Origin: Chromatocurvus halotolerans
GTDB taxonomy: Bacteria > Pseudomonadota > Gammaproteobacteria > Pseudomonadales > Halieaceae
Assembly: GCF_004340525.1 (NCBI RefSeq)
Contig: NZ_SLWX01000023.1
Coordinates: forward strand, 1 to 47,185
DNA: 47,185 nt
Direction: 5' to 3'
Below, piece after piece: positions 30,609 to 38,599 of this stretch. Made by a program: the position numbers and the translations under genes. Numbering within the stretch: position 1 is the first letter of the stretch; every line of letters begins with the position of its first letter. The notes beneath the pieces are model-generated. The model worked only from the letters and a program-made list of their open reading frames with translations, was not told the DNA's origin and did no database searches.

Positions 30609-32168
30609 CTAGGCCGGCACCTGCGTGAACCAGCCTTCCTCCTCCAGCTGCCGCCAGATCCGGCGAACGACCTCGCCGCCTTCCTCAAGCAGCCGCTGCG
30701 GATCATCGGCGATGAACTGCCCGTCAAATACCTGCAGGCGCCCGTCGGTCATCACCGTTCGCACCATTCGGCCGCTGGAATAGAGAAGGTTGTTCAGCGG
30801 TTCCGGTGGCAGGGCGCCACTGCCATTAAGCATCCCGGAAACATCGACCGACACAAGGTCCGCGCGCGCACCGGCACGGATCACACCGAGATCATCGCGG
30901 CGCAGACCACGCGCCGGAACCCGGGTGGCACCGTCAACGGCGTCCTGAACCGTGGGCCGTTGGCTCCGTCTCGGGCTGCCAATCTGGTCGAGCAACTCAT
31001 GCCTTGCCTGTCCGTAAAGCACGGCAAGCTTGAGGTTCTCAAGATAATCGTTGGAGTGCGTGTCAATGCCGATATTGACCGGAATTCCCGCCGCCAGCGC
31101 TTCGGGATAGGGTTGCGTACCGTTGCCCGCCCCGCCGGCAGACGGGCAGTGGGCATATACGACACCATGTTTCGCCAGAATCGGCGGATCTGTCTCCCAG
31201 TCGAGGCCACTCATGTGCGCGCCAAAAACGGGGCCTGCCTCCAGCATGCCGAAGCTGTCCATCCACTGGGTCGGCGTTTTACCCCACAGCCGACGCACAG
31301 TGTCCGTTTCGCGCTGCCCCTGGGAAAGGTGTATGTGCAGGCCGGTCCCAAGGTCCCTGGCAGCAGCGGCAAGGGCCTCCATGGTCGCGGGCGTGTGCGT
31401 GTCGCAGGCATGGGGTGACATCATGGGCCGTGTGCGCCCGTCACCCTTGCCCATGTGCCGTCGACAGAAATCCAGGTTGCGCGCAATCTCCGCCAGCGTC
31501 GCCTCCTCGGCGTCGAACAGCACCTGATCCGCTTCGCGGAACCAGATAGCAAAGAGGCGTTCGATACCCGGTATCATCGCGCCCGGGTACGCGCGCGCCC
31601 CCATAGGGACGGCCTTGCGGACATAGCTCTCCGCCTGACGCAGGCTCAGGCTCATCTCCACGTGAGTCGTGCAGCCCGACCTCAGCAATTCAGCCAGGTT
31701 CAGCGCCGTCAGCGCATCCATGTCGGCATCCGGGAGCGCCTCTACCAGCTCCAGCGGCCGGCGGTAGGAACGCGGATTTTCGATAATCCCCCGGCTCGGC
31801 GTGGCACTGCAGCAGTGCGTATGGCCGGAAATAAAGCCGGGGAGAAGAATGTCATGGGGTAGCTGCAGTCGCGGGAGGGAACTGCGGAACGGTGCGGACT
31901 GCACGGTTTCAATAGCGCCATTACGTACCAGAACACAGCCGTTGCGCAGCAGCGCCAGCTCACCCCCGGATTCCGCCAGAACCCAGCCCGCCTGGATCAC
32001 CAGATCCTCACCCGGCTGCACGGGCGGGCCCGACACACTACCGGTTTTCGCTGCTGCCGCGGTGCTTCCAGCCGCGAGACTGCTGAGCGCCAGCCCCTGG
32101 AAAAAACGCCGACGGGACAAAACCGGCGCCGTCATCACCGCCTTTGAAGCTTGCTGCGATTGAGACAT
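30609..32168 (-). CDS. Tat-exported amidohydrolase (TRZ/ATZ or cytosine-deaminase-like)
   Basis: A 519-residue amidohydrolase read from ATG 32168 behind GGAGAGG. The N-terminus has a twin-arginine signal (SRRRFFQGLALSSLAAGS followed by an Ala-rich region), so it is probably exported folded to the periplasm, unusual for this group. Metal motifs: PGFISGHTHC (HxH), HIHLSQ, and GIDTHSND with the late Asp. The closest functional groups deaminate heterocycles or hydrolyse chlorotriazine-like rings. Substrate unknown. It converges on fadE and has the DUF2959 lipoprotein gene 63 nt upstream. Confidence 0.84.
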   Translation of the reverse strand: MSQSQQASKAVMTAPVLSRRRFFQGLALSSLAAGSTAAAAKTGSVSGPPVQPGEDLVIQAGWVLAESGGELALLRNGCVLVRNGAIETVQSAPFRSSLPRLQLPHDILLPGFISGHTHCCSATPSRGIIENPRSYRRPLELVEALPDADMDALTALNLAELLRSGCTTHVEMSLSLRQAESYVRKAVPMGARAYPGAMIPGIERLFAIWFREADQVLFDAEEATLAEIARNLDFCRRHMGKGDGRTRPMMSPHACDTHTPATMEALAAAARDLGTGLHIHLSQGQRETDTVRRLWGKTPTQWMDSFGMLEAGPVFGAHMSGLDWETDPPILAKHGVVYAHCPSAGGAGNGTQPYPEALAAGIPVNIGIDTHSNDYLENLKLAVLYGQARHELLDQIGSPRRSQRPTVQDAVDGATRVPARGLRRDDLGVIRAGARADLVSVDVSGMLNGSGALPPEPLNNLLYSSGRMVRTVMTDGRLQVFDGQFIADDPQRLLEEGGEVVRRIWRQLEEEGWFTQVPA

Positions 32169-32231
32169 TGAGACCTCTCCATGACGGACTGGCAACAGCG
32201 GTTGAGACGGTGTTCGGGACACAGGGGCAGC

Positions 32232-32870
32232 TTATTCGCTCTGCATGCTCTGTATAAAGGCCTCGGAGGAGGCGATGGAGCGCTGCATATCCGCAATCAG
32301 GGACCGGATATCCCGCTCGATACTCTCGAACTCCACACGGATATCGGACACCGCCCGGGCGTTGAGGTTGTGTTTAAGATACAGCACATTGTCCTTGAGG
32401 GAAGTCAGCACCGGATCCATCTTGCGTGTCGATGTCCGCATGGTTTCAATCATGCCGGCGTAGCGCTCGCGGGTTTCATAAAGCTTGCGCTGGCTGCTCG
32501 CCTTCAGCGAGGCGCTGCTGTACTCCTCGATCTCTTTCTCCCATTCCTGGAACAGGGCGTCGGCGACGTTTTCTACTGCCGTCACGCGCTCGCGCACTGT
32601 CTTGGCTGCGGCTTCGGAGCGCGAATAGTTTTTCTCTGTTTCCTTGTAGATCTTTTCCAGATCCCCCCCCTCGTATTCGATCAGCGCCGTCAGTTGCTCG
32701 AGCGCCGTCTGGAAGGTCTCCTGTGCTTCATCCTGGGCATCTCTGGAATCCTCGACCCGGTCCACCAGGATGTCCCGTTTGTGAATGCCGAATTTTTCTG
32801 CGGCGCCATAATAGGCAGACTGGCAGCCTGCGAGTGTCAGAACCAGGCCAAGGGCGATAATGCTGCGCAT
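32232..32870 (-). CDS. DUF2959 family lipoprotein
   Basis: A 212-residue predicted lipoprotein, read from ATG 32870. The signal peptide MRSIIALGLVLTLAGC has a clear lipobox Cys at 16. The mature part is almost wholly helical and charged (for example DRVEDSRDAQDEAQETFQTAL and EKEIEEYSSASLKASSQRKL), suggesting long coiled coils. The DUF2959 family has no known role. Its start codon directly follows a 12-bp palindrome GAGGATATCCTC that contains the ribosome site. It is divergent from the tmRNA gene, with 80 nt between. Confidence 0.82.
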   Translation of the reverse strand: MRSIIALGLVLTLAGCQSAYYGAAEKFGIHKRDILVDRVEDSRDAQDEAQETFQTALEQLTALIEYEGGDLEKIYKETEKNYSRSEAAAKTVRERVTAVENVADALFQEWEKEIEEYSSASLKASSQRKLYETRERYAGMIETMRTSTRKMDPVLTSLKDNVLYLKHNLNARAVSDIRVEFESIERDIRSLIADMQRSIASSEAFIQSMQSE

Positions 32871-32909
32871 GAGGATATCCTCTTTATTGGGAGTATCAGG
32901 GTAGAACCC

Positions 32910-32942
32910 CTTGAAATAAACAAACTGTGCTACCATTGTAAC
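32910..32942 (+). promoter_or_regulatory. Candidate ssrA promoter
   Basis: CTTGAAA at 32910-32916 contains TTGAAA, a fair sigma70 -35, and is also an exact sigma32 -35. The -10 is ambiguous: CATTGT has the best spacing (17 nt), while TGTAAC (32937-32942) is a better match but is spaced at 20 nt. The mature tmRNA 5' end is at 32951. Confidence 0.4.
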
Positions 32943-33044
32943 TCACATACGGGGGCGATCCGGATTCGACGTCGGTAACGAACCCTGAGGTGCATGCCGT
33001 GATGGTAGCGAATCACGTTAATCCAAAGCTGCAAACTATTAGTT

Positions 33045-33083
33045 GCCAACGACGACAACTACGGTGCCCAACTGGCTGCGTAA
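33045..33083 (+). other. tmRNA-encoded proteolysis tag reading frame
   Basis: The resume codon GCC follows TTAGTT, in the same place as GCA after TAGTC in E. coli. It encodes ANDDNYGAQLAA and stops at TAA. With the alanine carried by tmRNA the tag is A-ANDDNYGAQLAA, ending in the LAA degron recognised by ClpXP. Confidence 0.93.
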
Positions 33084-33322
33084 GCAGCCCGTGAAGCACT
33101 TCTAGAGGCTTCGGCCCTAGCGGTCTTTAGCAAGATGCCAGTATCGCGCTACTGACTGTCATACAGAACTGGATCGCAGTGCGGCTCGCCTTGGGCCAAG
33201 CTGTTAAACCTAACAGGGATCGCCGACCACGTCCTGCCCGTCGGGCTGTGGAAGGCTAAATCAATAGACGGAAACTAAGCATGTAGAGCCGAAGGCAGAG
33301 TACTGACGGACGCGGGTTCGAT

Positions 33323-33617
33323 TAACACCATGGTCGCCACGGGGAGTGATCCCCGTTGGAAAAAGAGAGCTCATACGGTGAACGCTAAGGGGCTTAGCGA
33401 AAAGTTTACACGAAGCCCTATGCCAACGCCGTCCGGTGAATGGGAAACCAGTAAGCCGGCTAGAGACTCATAGGCTCCTAACGATGCCACTGGCATCCAC
33501 GGGGTACTAGGGTGGGCAATAACGATGTGCTCACAAACGCTCTCCCCTGTTTTCGGACGCAGTCCGGAAGCAGGTGAAGGAATAGTCCAGCCCATGTCGA
33601 AAGGCATGGATCAGCTG
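33323..33617 (+). mobile_element. Group I self-splicing intron in the tmRNA T-loop
   Basis: A 295-nt intron. P1: exon CGAT (33319-33322) pairs with GTCG (33333-33336), giving the U-G pair at the 5' splice site. P2: ACGGGG/CCCCGT (33339-33344/33351-33356). P3: CCTATG/CATAGG (33417-33422/33469-33474). P7: GACT/AGTC (33465-33468/33584-33587). P8: GATGCC/GGCATC (33483-33497). A 13-bp stem lies at 33546-33574. P9: CCATGTC-GAAA-GGCATGG (33592-33609). It ends with omega-G at 33617. The order P3-P7-P3'-P8-P7'-P9 is the canonical group I fold. No ORF lies inside. A T-loop tmRNA intron has been reported in Clostridium botulinum; subgroup here is not assigned. Confidence 0.93.
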
Positions 33618-33638
33618 TCCCGCCGCCTCCACCAATTC

Positions 33639-33667
33639 AGCTTCCCAGGACATCCTGGGAAGCTTTT
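33639..33667 (+). terminator. Rho-independent terminator of ssrA
   Basis: AGCTTCCCAGGA-CA-TCCTGGGAAGCT is a 12-bp perfect stem followed by TTT, 4 nt after the tmRNA CCA end. It lies between the intron-bearing gene and the endonuclease remnant. Confidence 0.85.
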
Positions 33668-33684
33668 CCTGTCGGGAGTCCCCG

Positions 33685-34073
33685 ATGGCCTCTCATTACA
33701 GAAGATTTCAGAACCTTTCGGCTGCCGACGCGGCCTACATCGCCGGATTAATTGACGGCGAAGGCACCGTGGCACTCGCACGCAAACACGCCAACGAAAA
33801 CCGCCAGCTAGCAGTCTCCATCAGTAGCACTGAACACGTTCTGGTAGATTACGTGCTAAAACGCACTGGTGTAGGAAAGATTACGAACAAACGCAGGTCG
33901 AAGCAGCATCACACCGCAATGGCAAATACGATGAAGCCTTGAGAAATGAACGGAATGCTTTTGTGTTGGCGGTCATGGCGATCAAGCCGGGCGGAATCGC
34001 GCAGAGCCCTGTAGATACACACCAGAATCTACACGACGACGTTCCAGAGAGTGATCACGAGTCAAGGCCCTGA
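33685..34073 (+). pseudogene. LAGLIDADG homing endonuclease remnant with internal deletion
   Basis: The first frame (ATG 33685, behind GGGAG) encodes YIAGLIDGEGTVALARKHANENRQ-like sequence with the LAGLIDADG helix (AAYIAGLIDGEG), then GVGKITNKRRSKQHH and stops at 33942. The usual C-terminal end of such proteins, RNGKYDEALRNERNAF followed by VLAVMAIKP, is found at 33915-33989 in another frame, which runs on to a stop at 34073. About 50 residues of the expected domain are missing between the two, so an out-of-frame deletion has inactivated the gene. It lies outside the intron, beyond the ssrA terminator. The 200 nt after it hold nothing I can assign apart from a possible promoter for the next gene. 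Confidence 0.82.
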
Positions 34074-34274
34074 GTCGGTAGTTTTCGATGGATGCGTGGA
34101 TCTCCACAAATCCCACTCAGTCAACATTTTTTAAACTCCGCGGAGATTTTCCAGCACCTTCCAGGTTGCAAAGGCTGTTACCGACCACGGACCCGCCGCC
34201 ACCGCCTGACGTTTTTTTGCGCTCCGCGTTCAAGTATTCTTGCCATTAGCACTGAACACGGCTGAGGAATGGCG

Positions 34275-35888
34275 ATGAGAAACTCCAGGCAAAACCGACT
34301 CGCAGGCTACTGCACACCACTCGTACTGGCACTGAGCCTGCTGCTGGCATCTGTCAGCGCTTCGAGTCAGGCAAAGGAGCATGGACACGACGCGGCCAAG
34401 GGCAAAGACGCTGCATCAGAGAGCGAGCACGGGGACGACCTGCCCGAGCGCAAGCTGCCGGTTGACATGTCCCATAGCCAGGACGGGCAGGTCACCATCA
34501 AGGGCGAAGATGTGAATTACCGCGTCACCATCGGCACGCAGCCGGTCTATGGTGAGAAGGACCGGGCAATCGCCGCGCTGCAATACACCTACTATGAGCG
34601 CAAAGGTGTTGATGACACCTCGCGTCGCCCGCTGTTTATTTCCTTCAACGGCGGACCGGGGTCCGGATCGCTGTGGATGCACCTGGGCTACACGAGCCCG
34701 AAACAGCTCGTGATAGATGACGAAGGCTATCCCGTGCAGCCCTACGGTGTGCGCGACAACCCCCACTCTATCCTCGACGTCGCCGACATTGTCTATGTAA
34801 ACCCCGTGAATACCGGTTTCTCGCGCATTCTGGACAAGGAGGTAGAGCGAGAAACCTTCTTCGGTGTCGAGGCGGATGTGACCTATCTGGCCGACTGGAT
34901 AGACGGCTTTGTCTCGCGTATTGATCGCTGGCGTTCGCCGAAGTATCTGATCGGGGAGAGCTATGGCACCACCCGGGTATCGGGACTGGCCGGCGCGCTC
35001 CAGAACCGTCACTGGATGTACTTAAACGGCGTCATCCTGGTCTCACCCACCGGGCTGGGGCTGGAAACCGAGGGGCCATCGCCGCGCGCCAATCTGCTCA
35101 AGCTTCCCTACTACACGGCGGCCGCACACTACCACGGCCAGCTTGCGCCGGCCCTGCAGGAGAAACCCCTGCTTGACCTCCTTGCCGAGGCGGAAGCCTT
35201 CACCATTGACGAGCTGCTGCCTTTCCTGGCGCGTGGCGGTTTCGTCGACAGCACTACGCGCGAGAGCATGGCAGAAAAGGTGGCGCGTTACGCGGGCCTG
35301 AGCCAGCAGTTCGTCATGGACTACAACCTCGCCGTACCGGCATCGGCCTTCTGGAAGGAACTGCTGCGGGACGAAGGTTTCACCATCGGTCGTCTCGATT
35401 CCCGCTACCTTGGCCTGGACCGGGTCAACGGGGGCGAAAGATACGACTACCCGCCGGAACTGACTTCCTGGAACCACGCCTTTGCGCCGGCCATCAACCA
35501 CTACCTGCGCGATGAGCTCGGCTTCGAGACGGACCTGCAGTACTACCTCTTTGGTCCGGTGCGCCTCTGGGACGGCCAGGGTGACACCAACGTGGGTGAG
35601 GAGCTCCGGCAGGCGATGGCGCAGAACCCCTACCTGAATGTCATGGTGCAATCCGGCTACTACGATGGCGCCACGGACTACTTCAGCGCCAAGTACGTGC
35701 TCTGGAACCTGGACCCCAGCGGCCGGCTTCGGGACCGCATGCGTTTTGAAGGTTACGAGAGCGGCCACATGATGTATCTGCGCGCCGAGGACCTGAAAAC
35801 CTCGAACGAGCACATTCGCGAGTTCATCCGTCAAAGCACGCCGGCCGAGGGCGCACCGGCCAGCTACGGCAGGGTTCGACGGCGCTGA
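34275..35888 (+). CDS. S10-family serine carboxypeptidase-like exported protein
   Basis: A 537-residue protein with an N-terminal signal peptide (LVLALSLLLASVSASSQA) then a charged His/Glu-rich linker. The catalytic triad is visible: Ser229 in GESYGT, an Asp in YYDGATDYF (D464 or D468), and His498 in SGHMM. The oxyanion-type FNGGPGSGSLWMHLG segment, typical of S10 peptidases, is intact. Start 34275 is preferred because GAGG is spaced correctly for it and too near the ATG at 34269. It is a periplasmic or exported hydrolase; bacterial members are little studied. Confidence 0.88.
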   Translation: MRNSRQNRLAGYCTPLVLALSLLLASVSASSQAKEHGHDAAKGKDAASESEHGDDLPERKLPVDMSHSQDGQVTIKGEDVNYRVTIGTQPVYGEKDRAIAALQYTYYERKGVDDTSRRPLFISFNGGPGSGSLWMHLGYTSPKQLVIDDEGYPVQPYGVRDNPHSILDVADIVYVNPVNTGFSRILDKEVERETFFGVEADVTYLADWIDGFVSRIDRWRSPKYLIGESYGTTRVSGLAGALQNRHWMYLNGVILVSPTGLGLETEGPSPRANLLKLPYYTAAAHYHGQLAPALQEKPLLDLLAEAEAFTIDELLPFLARGGFVDSTTRESMAEKVARYAGLSQQFVMDYNLAVPASAFWKELLRDEGFTIGRLDSRYLGLDRVNGGERYDYPPELTSWNHAFAPAINHYLRDELGFETDLQYYLFGPVRLWDGQGDTNVGEELRQAMAQNPYLNVMVQSGYYDGATDYFSAKYVLWNLDPSGRLRDRMRFEGYESGHMMYLRAEDLKTSNEHIREFIRQSTPAEGAPASYGRVRRR

Positions 35889-35895
35889 TCCGGCG

Positions 35896-36726
35896 CTACT
35901 TTGCCGCGCGAGTTATGGGCATGGCACGCGCTTTGATGATGACGTCGGCGCCGGCGCTTTCGACAAAATCGAGGAAGTCGCTGACGCTTTGCGCCGCATT
36001 GGGTCGGGCGACGAGAAAGACATCCCGCATTAGGGTGTAATCACCCTTCAACAGGGTCGTGCGATCGGGTCGGATACCGTCCAGGGCCAGGGCACGCAGC
36101 TGGCCCTGGCTTGCCAGCACGCGCGTCATGGTTGTCATGCCGATGGCTCCCGGGGTATCCCTGAGGGCCTGCGCCAATTCTCCGGAGCGTTCTTTTATCT
36201 GTACATCCGTGGCCATGGTCAGCGTACGGAAGCAGGGAAGCCTGGCCTCCAGTACCTCCATATCGACCTCCACGCGGGGGCGCGCAAAACGGCGAACCGG
36301 CAGTTCCGGGCCGTGCAGCTCTGACCAGTGATTGTATTCCCCGGCGTAAACGCCACACAGTTCCGAGGTCGTTATGGCCTCCATCGGGTTACCCTCGGTA
36401 TTGATGGCCAATACCACCGGCATTTGCGCGAAGCGGTAAACATCGTAGCCTTCGGCCCGCAACGCCTGCTCATCCAGGCCGTGACTCGCCATAATCAGAT
36501 CAATACGGTCTTGGTCCAACGCAGCCAGACGTTCGCGGGAGGGCATCCCCACGCCGACGTCCACCTCTCGCCCCTGATGCGACTCCATGTACGCCGCGGC
36601 CAGCGCGGCAACCAGCGGCCGCGCGCCGTTGGAGCCGTCGATGCGCACTGGGCCCGTAGACGTCGCCGAGGCACAGACCGAAAGTAACAGGCTGATGAAC
36701 AAACAGACCAGTTTGCGTTTTGCCAT
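35896..36726 (-). CDS. PstS-like periplasmic substrate-binding protein
   Basis: A 276-residue protein read from ATG 36726 with a signal peptide KLVCLFISLLLSVCASA. The mature part resembles phosphate/tungstate-type binding proteins: RIDGSNGARPLVAALAAAYMES, LIMASHGL, and TPGAIGMTTMTRV. No ABC permease or ATPase is nearby, so its partner is unknown; it may be an orphan sensor protein. The longer frame to 36921 is rejected. It converges on the S10-like gene with 7 nt between, and is divergent from the M20 gene. Confidence 0.78.
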   Translation of the reverse strand: MAKRKLVCLFISLLLSVCASATSTGPVRIDGSNGARPLVAALAAAYMESHQGREVDVGVGMPSRERLAALDQDRIDLIMASHGLDEQALRAEGYDVYRFAQMPVVLAINTEGNPMEAITTSELCGVYAGEYNHWSELHGPELPVRRFARPRVEVDMEVLEARLPCFRTLTMATDVQIKERSGELAQALRDTPGAIGMTTMTRVLASQGQLRALALDGIRPDRTTLLKGDYTLMRDVFLVARPNAAQSVSDFLDFVESAGADVIIKARAMPITRAAK

Positions 36727-36955
36727 TTTTTTGCCCGCAGGATACCCAGATCGCTGCATTCTACCTGCGAAAGGCAGCCTGGAAAAATTTGGCAAGGTCG
36801 TCTCCCGGTTCTCGCGGGTGTCAATAGCGTGACCGGACGCGCCAGGGATCACTGACAGGGCCTCGATCGTCGGCCTGGATTGTCGGCATAGCCATCTGCC
36901 GCAGTGGAGGTTATGCTCCAACGCTTCCTGCCATAACGAATAAAGAGGTATAGCG

Positions 36956-38543
36956 ATGCCTTTGTCCGCTGTATTGCACGGCTTTCACAGTGTTTGGCTA
37001 CGTTCTGCGGCGGTGCAGTCTGCCGCCCGCGCCCTTCTGGGGGGCGCCCTGCTTTCCCTGATGGGCGCCGGGGTTACCATGGCGCAGGACGGCGCGAGCA
37101 TCGCCCGCGACTTCCACCGGCAGCATGCGCCGGAAATCATTACCGACTTCGCCGACTTCCTGCGCCTGCCCAACGTCGCCAGCAACCTCGATGACATGGC
37201 GGCCAATGCACGTTTCATTGAGCGCTACATCGCTGCGCGCGGCTTCACATCGCGCGTAGTATCTGCCGGCGGCGCCCCCTACGTGATCGCGGAGCGGCCC
37301 GGAAGCCCGGGCGCGCCCACGGTGCTGATTTACGCGCATTTCGACGGCCAGCCGGTCGTCCCCGATGACTGGGTGTCACCGCCATTCGCGCCGACCCTGT
37401 GGAGCGCAATGCCGGGCTCGCCCCGAAGCGCAGCGCAGGGATCTCGCCCAGCCAGCCTACGATCCCGAGTGGCGCCTCACGGCGCGAGCCGCGGGCGATG
37501 ACAAGGCGCCGGTGATTGCGCTGATGGCCGCCATCGATGCCCTGACCGCGGCCGGCGCCATGCCCGATGTCGGAATCAAGCTGTTTCTGGACGGGGAGGA
37601 GGAACGCGGCAGTCCCACCCTGGCTGGCGTTCTTGAGCAGGTCGGTGAGGATCTTGATGCCGATGTACTGCTGTTCTGTGACGGGCCCATGCACCAGTCC
37701 CGCCGGCGGCAGCTCACGCTCGGGGTGCGCGGCAGCATGACGATAGATGTGCGAACCTTCGGGCCAAATCGCCCTCTGCATTCCGGCCATTATGGCAACT
37801 GGGCGCCGAACCCCAATGAAACACTGATGCGGCTGCTGGTCTCCCTGAAGGACGCGCAGGGGCAGCCGGCAATCGAGGGATTTGTCGAGGATGTCGCGCC
37901 GGTCACGTCGCTGGAGCGCGCAGCGATACGCGCCATGCCGTCCATCGACGCAGCGTTGGCGTCGGAGCTCGGTCTGGACACCAATGAGATTGACGGCGAA
38001 CGGATTGAGGAAGCGATCCTGCGCCCTGCCATTGTGGTGCGCGGTCTCTATGGCGGTGCGGTCGGCGACAGGGCACGCAACATCATCGAGCCGGATGCGC
38101 AGGCGTCGATCAATGTGCGCCTGGTGCCCGGGCAGACGCCGGAACGTGTTGCCGCTCAGTTCACGGCGCACTTTGCAGATCAGGGCATGACGGTATCGCC
38201 AGATGCTCCGCCGGCCGGTACCGCGCGGGAGAATCACCTGCAGCTTACGGTGCGGCCCGGCGGGTACAGGGCCTTCCGCACGCCGGCGGATGCGCCCATC
38301 GTACAGCAGCTCAAGCAGATCATGGACAGGCTACCAGGGCCGGAAACGCTGATTACGCCGACCATGGGCGGCTCGCTGCCGATCTATCTGTTCGAGGAGT
38401 CGCTGGACATGCCGATCGTGATCCTCCCCATCGCAAATCACGACAACAATCAGCATGGGCGCAACGAGAACCTCCGCTTGCAGAACCTGTTCGATGCCAT
38501 CGAGCTTTACGCGGAGATACTCGCTGGCCTCGCAGAGCAATAA
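36956..38543 (+). pseudogene. M20-family metallopeptidase, frameshifted
   Basis: Two frames together make one exported M20 peptidase of about 530 residues. The first (36956-37501) has a signal peptide and HFDGQP (H128, D130) and runs in register to PPFAPTLW. The second begins in register near EAQRRDLAQPAYDPEW (about 37425) and carries DGEEERGS, GPMH and NHDNNQHGRNENL. Between them the expected ERNAGLAP is in the third frame (37402-37425). Restoring the gene needs two single-base insertions, at GG (37401-37402) and CCCC (37421-37424). Either a young pseudogene or sequencing errors at homopolymers. Confidence 0.82.
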
Positions 38544-38599
38544 CGATCGACAGCCAATTCAAAGGCCGGCGCAGGCCGCAATCAGAGAGGAAAACCGCA

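Larger units (their letters stand above)
32951..33634 (+). ncRNA. ssrA: tmRNA (SsrA) gene interrupted by a group I intron
   Basis: Transfer-messenger RNA for ribosome rescue. The 5' end GGGGGCG pairs with CGCCTCC before the 3' ACCA, giving a 7-bp acceptor stem. GGATTCGACG, the tag frame, the pseudoknot region and CTAAGCATGTAG, all tmRNA hallmarks, follow in order. The T-stem GCGGG/CCCGC and loop TTCGATT are split: exon 1 is 32951-33322 and exon 2 is 33618-33634, together 389 nt, a normal tmRNA size. The insert is a group I intron in the T-loop. Without splicing the T-arm and CCA end are separated by 295 nt. The partner smpB is 10 kb upstream. Confidence 0.96.

Noticed and set aside
33323-33617. 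Reading the insert as a permuted (two-piece) tmRNA spacer
   Set aside because: The tmRNA is in normal order, the insert is in the T-loop and shows group I pairings; two-piece tmRNAs are split in the loop region near the tag.
34074-34190. Inverted repeat GTCGGTA ... TACCGAC flanking the region after the endonuclease remnant
   Set aside because: Only 7 bp, about 100 nt apart, with no target duplication or element between; likely chance.
33618-34275. ssrA 3' end as an integration site of a genomic island
   Set aside because: No integrase gene and no second copy of the tmRNA 3' end was found downstream; only the endonuclease remnant is present.
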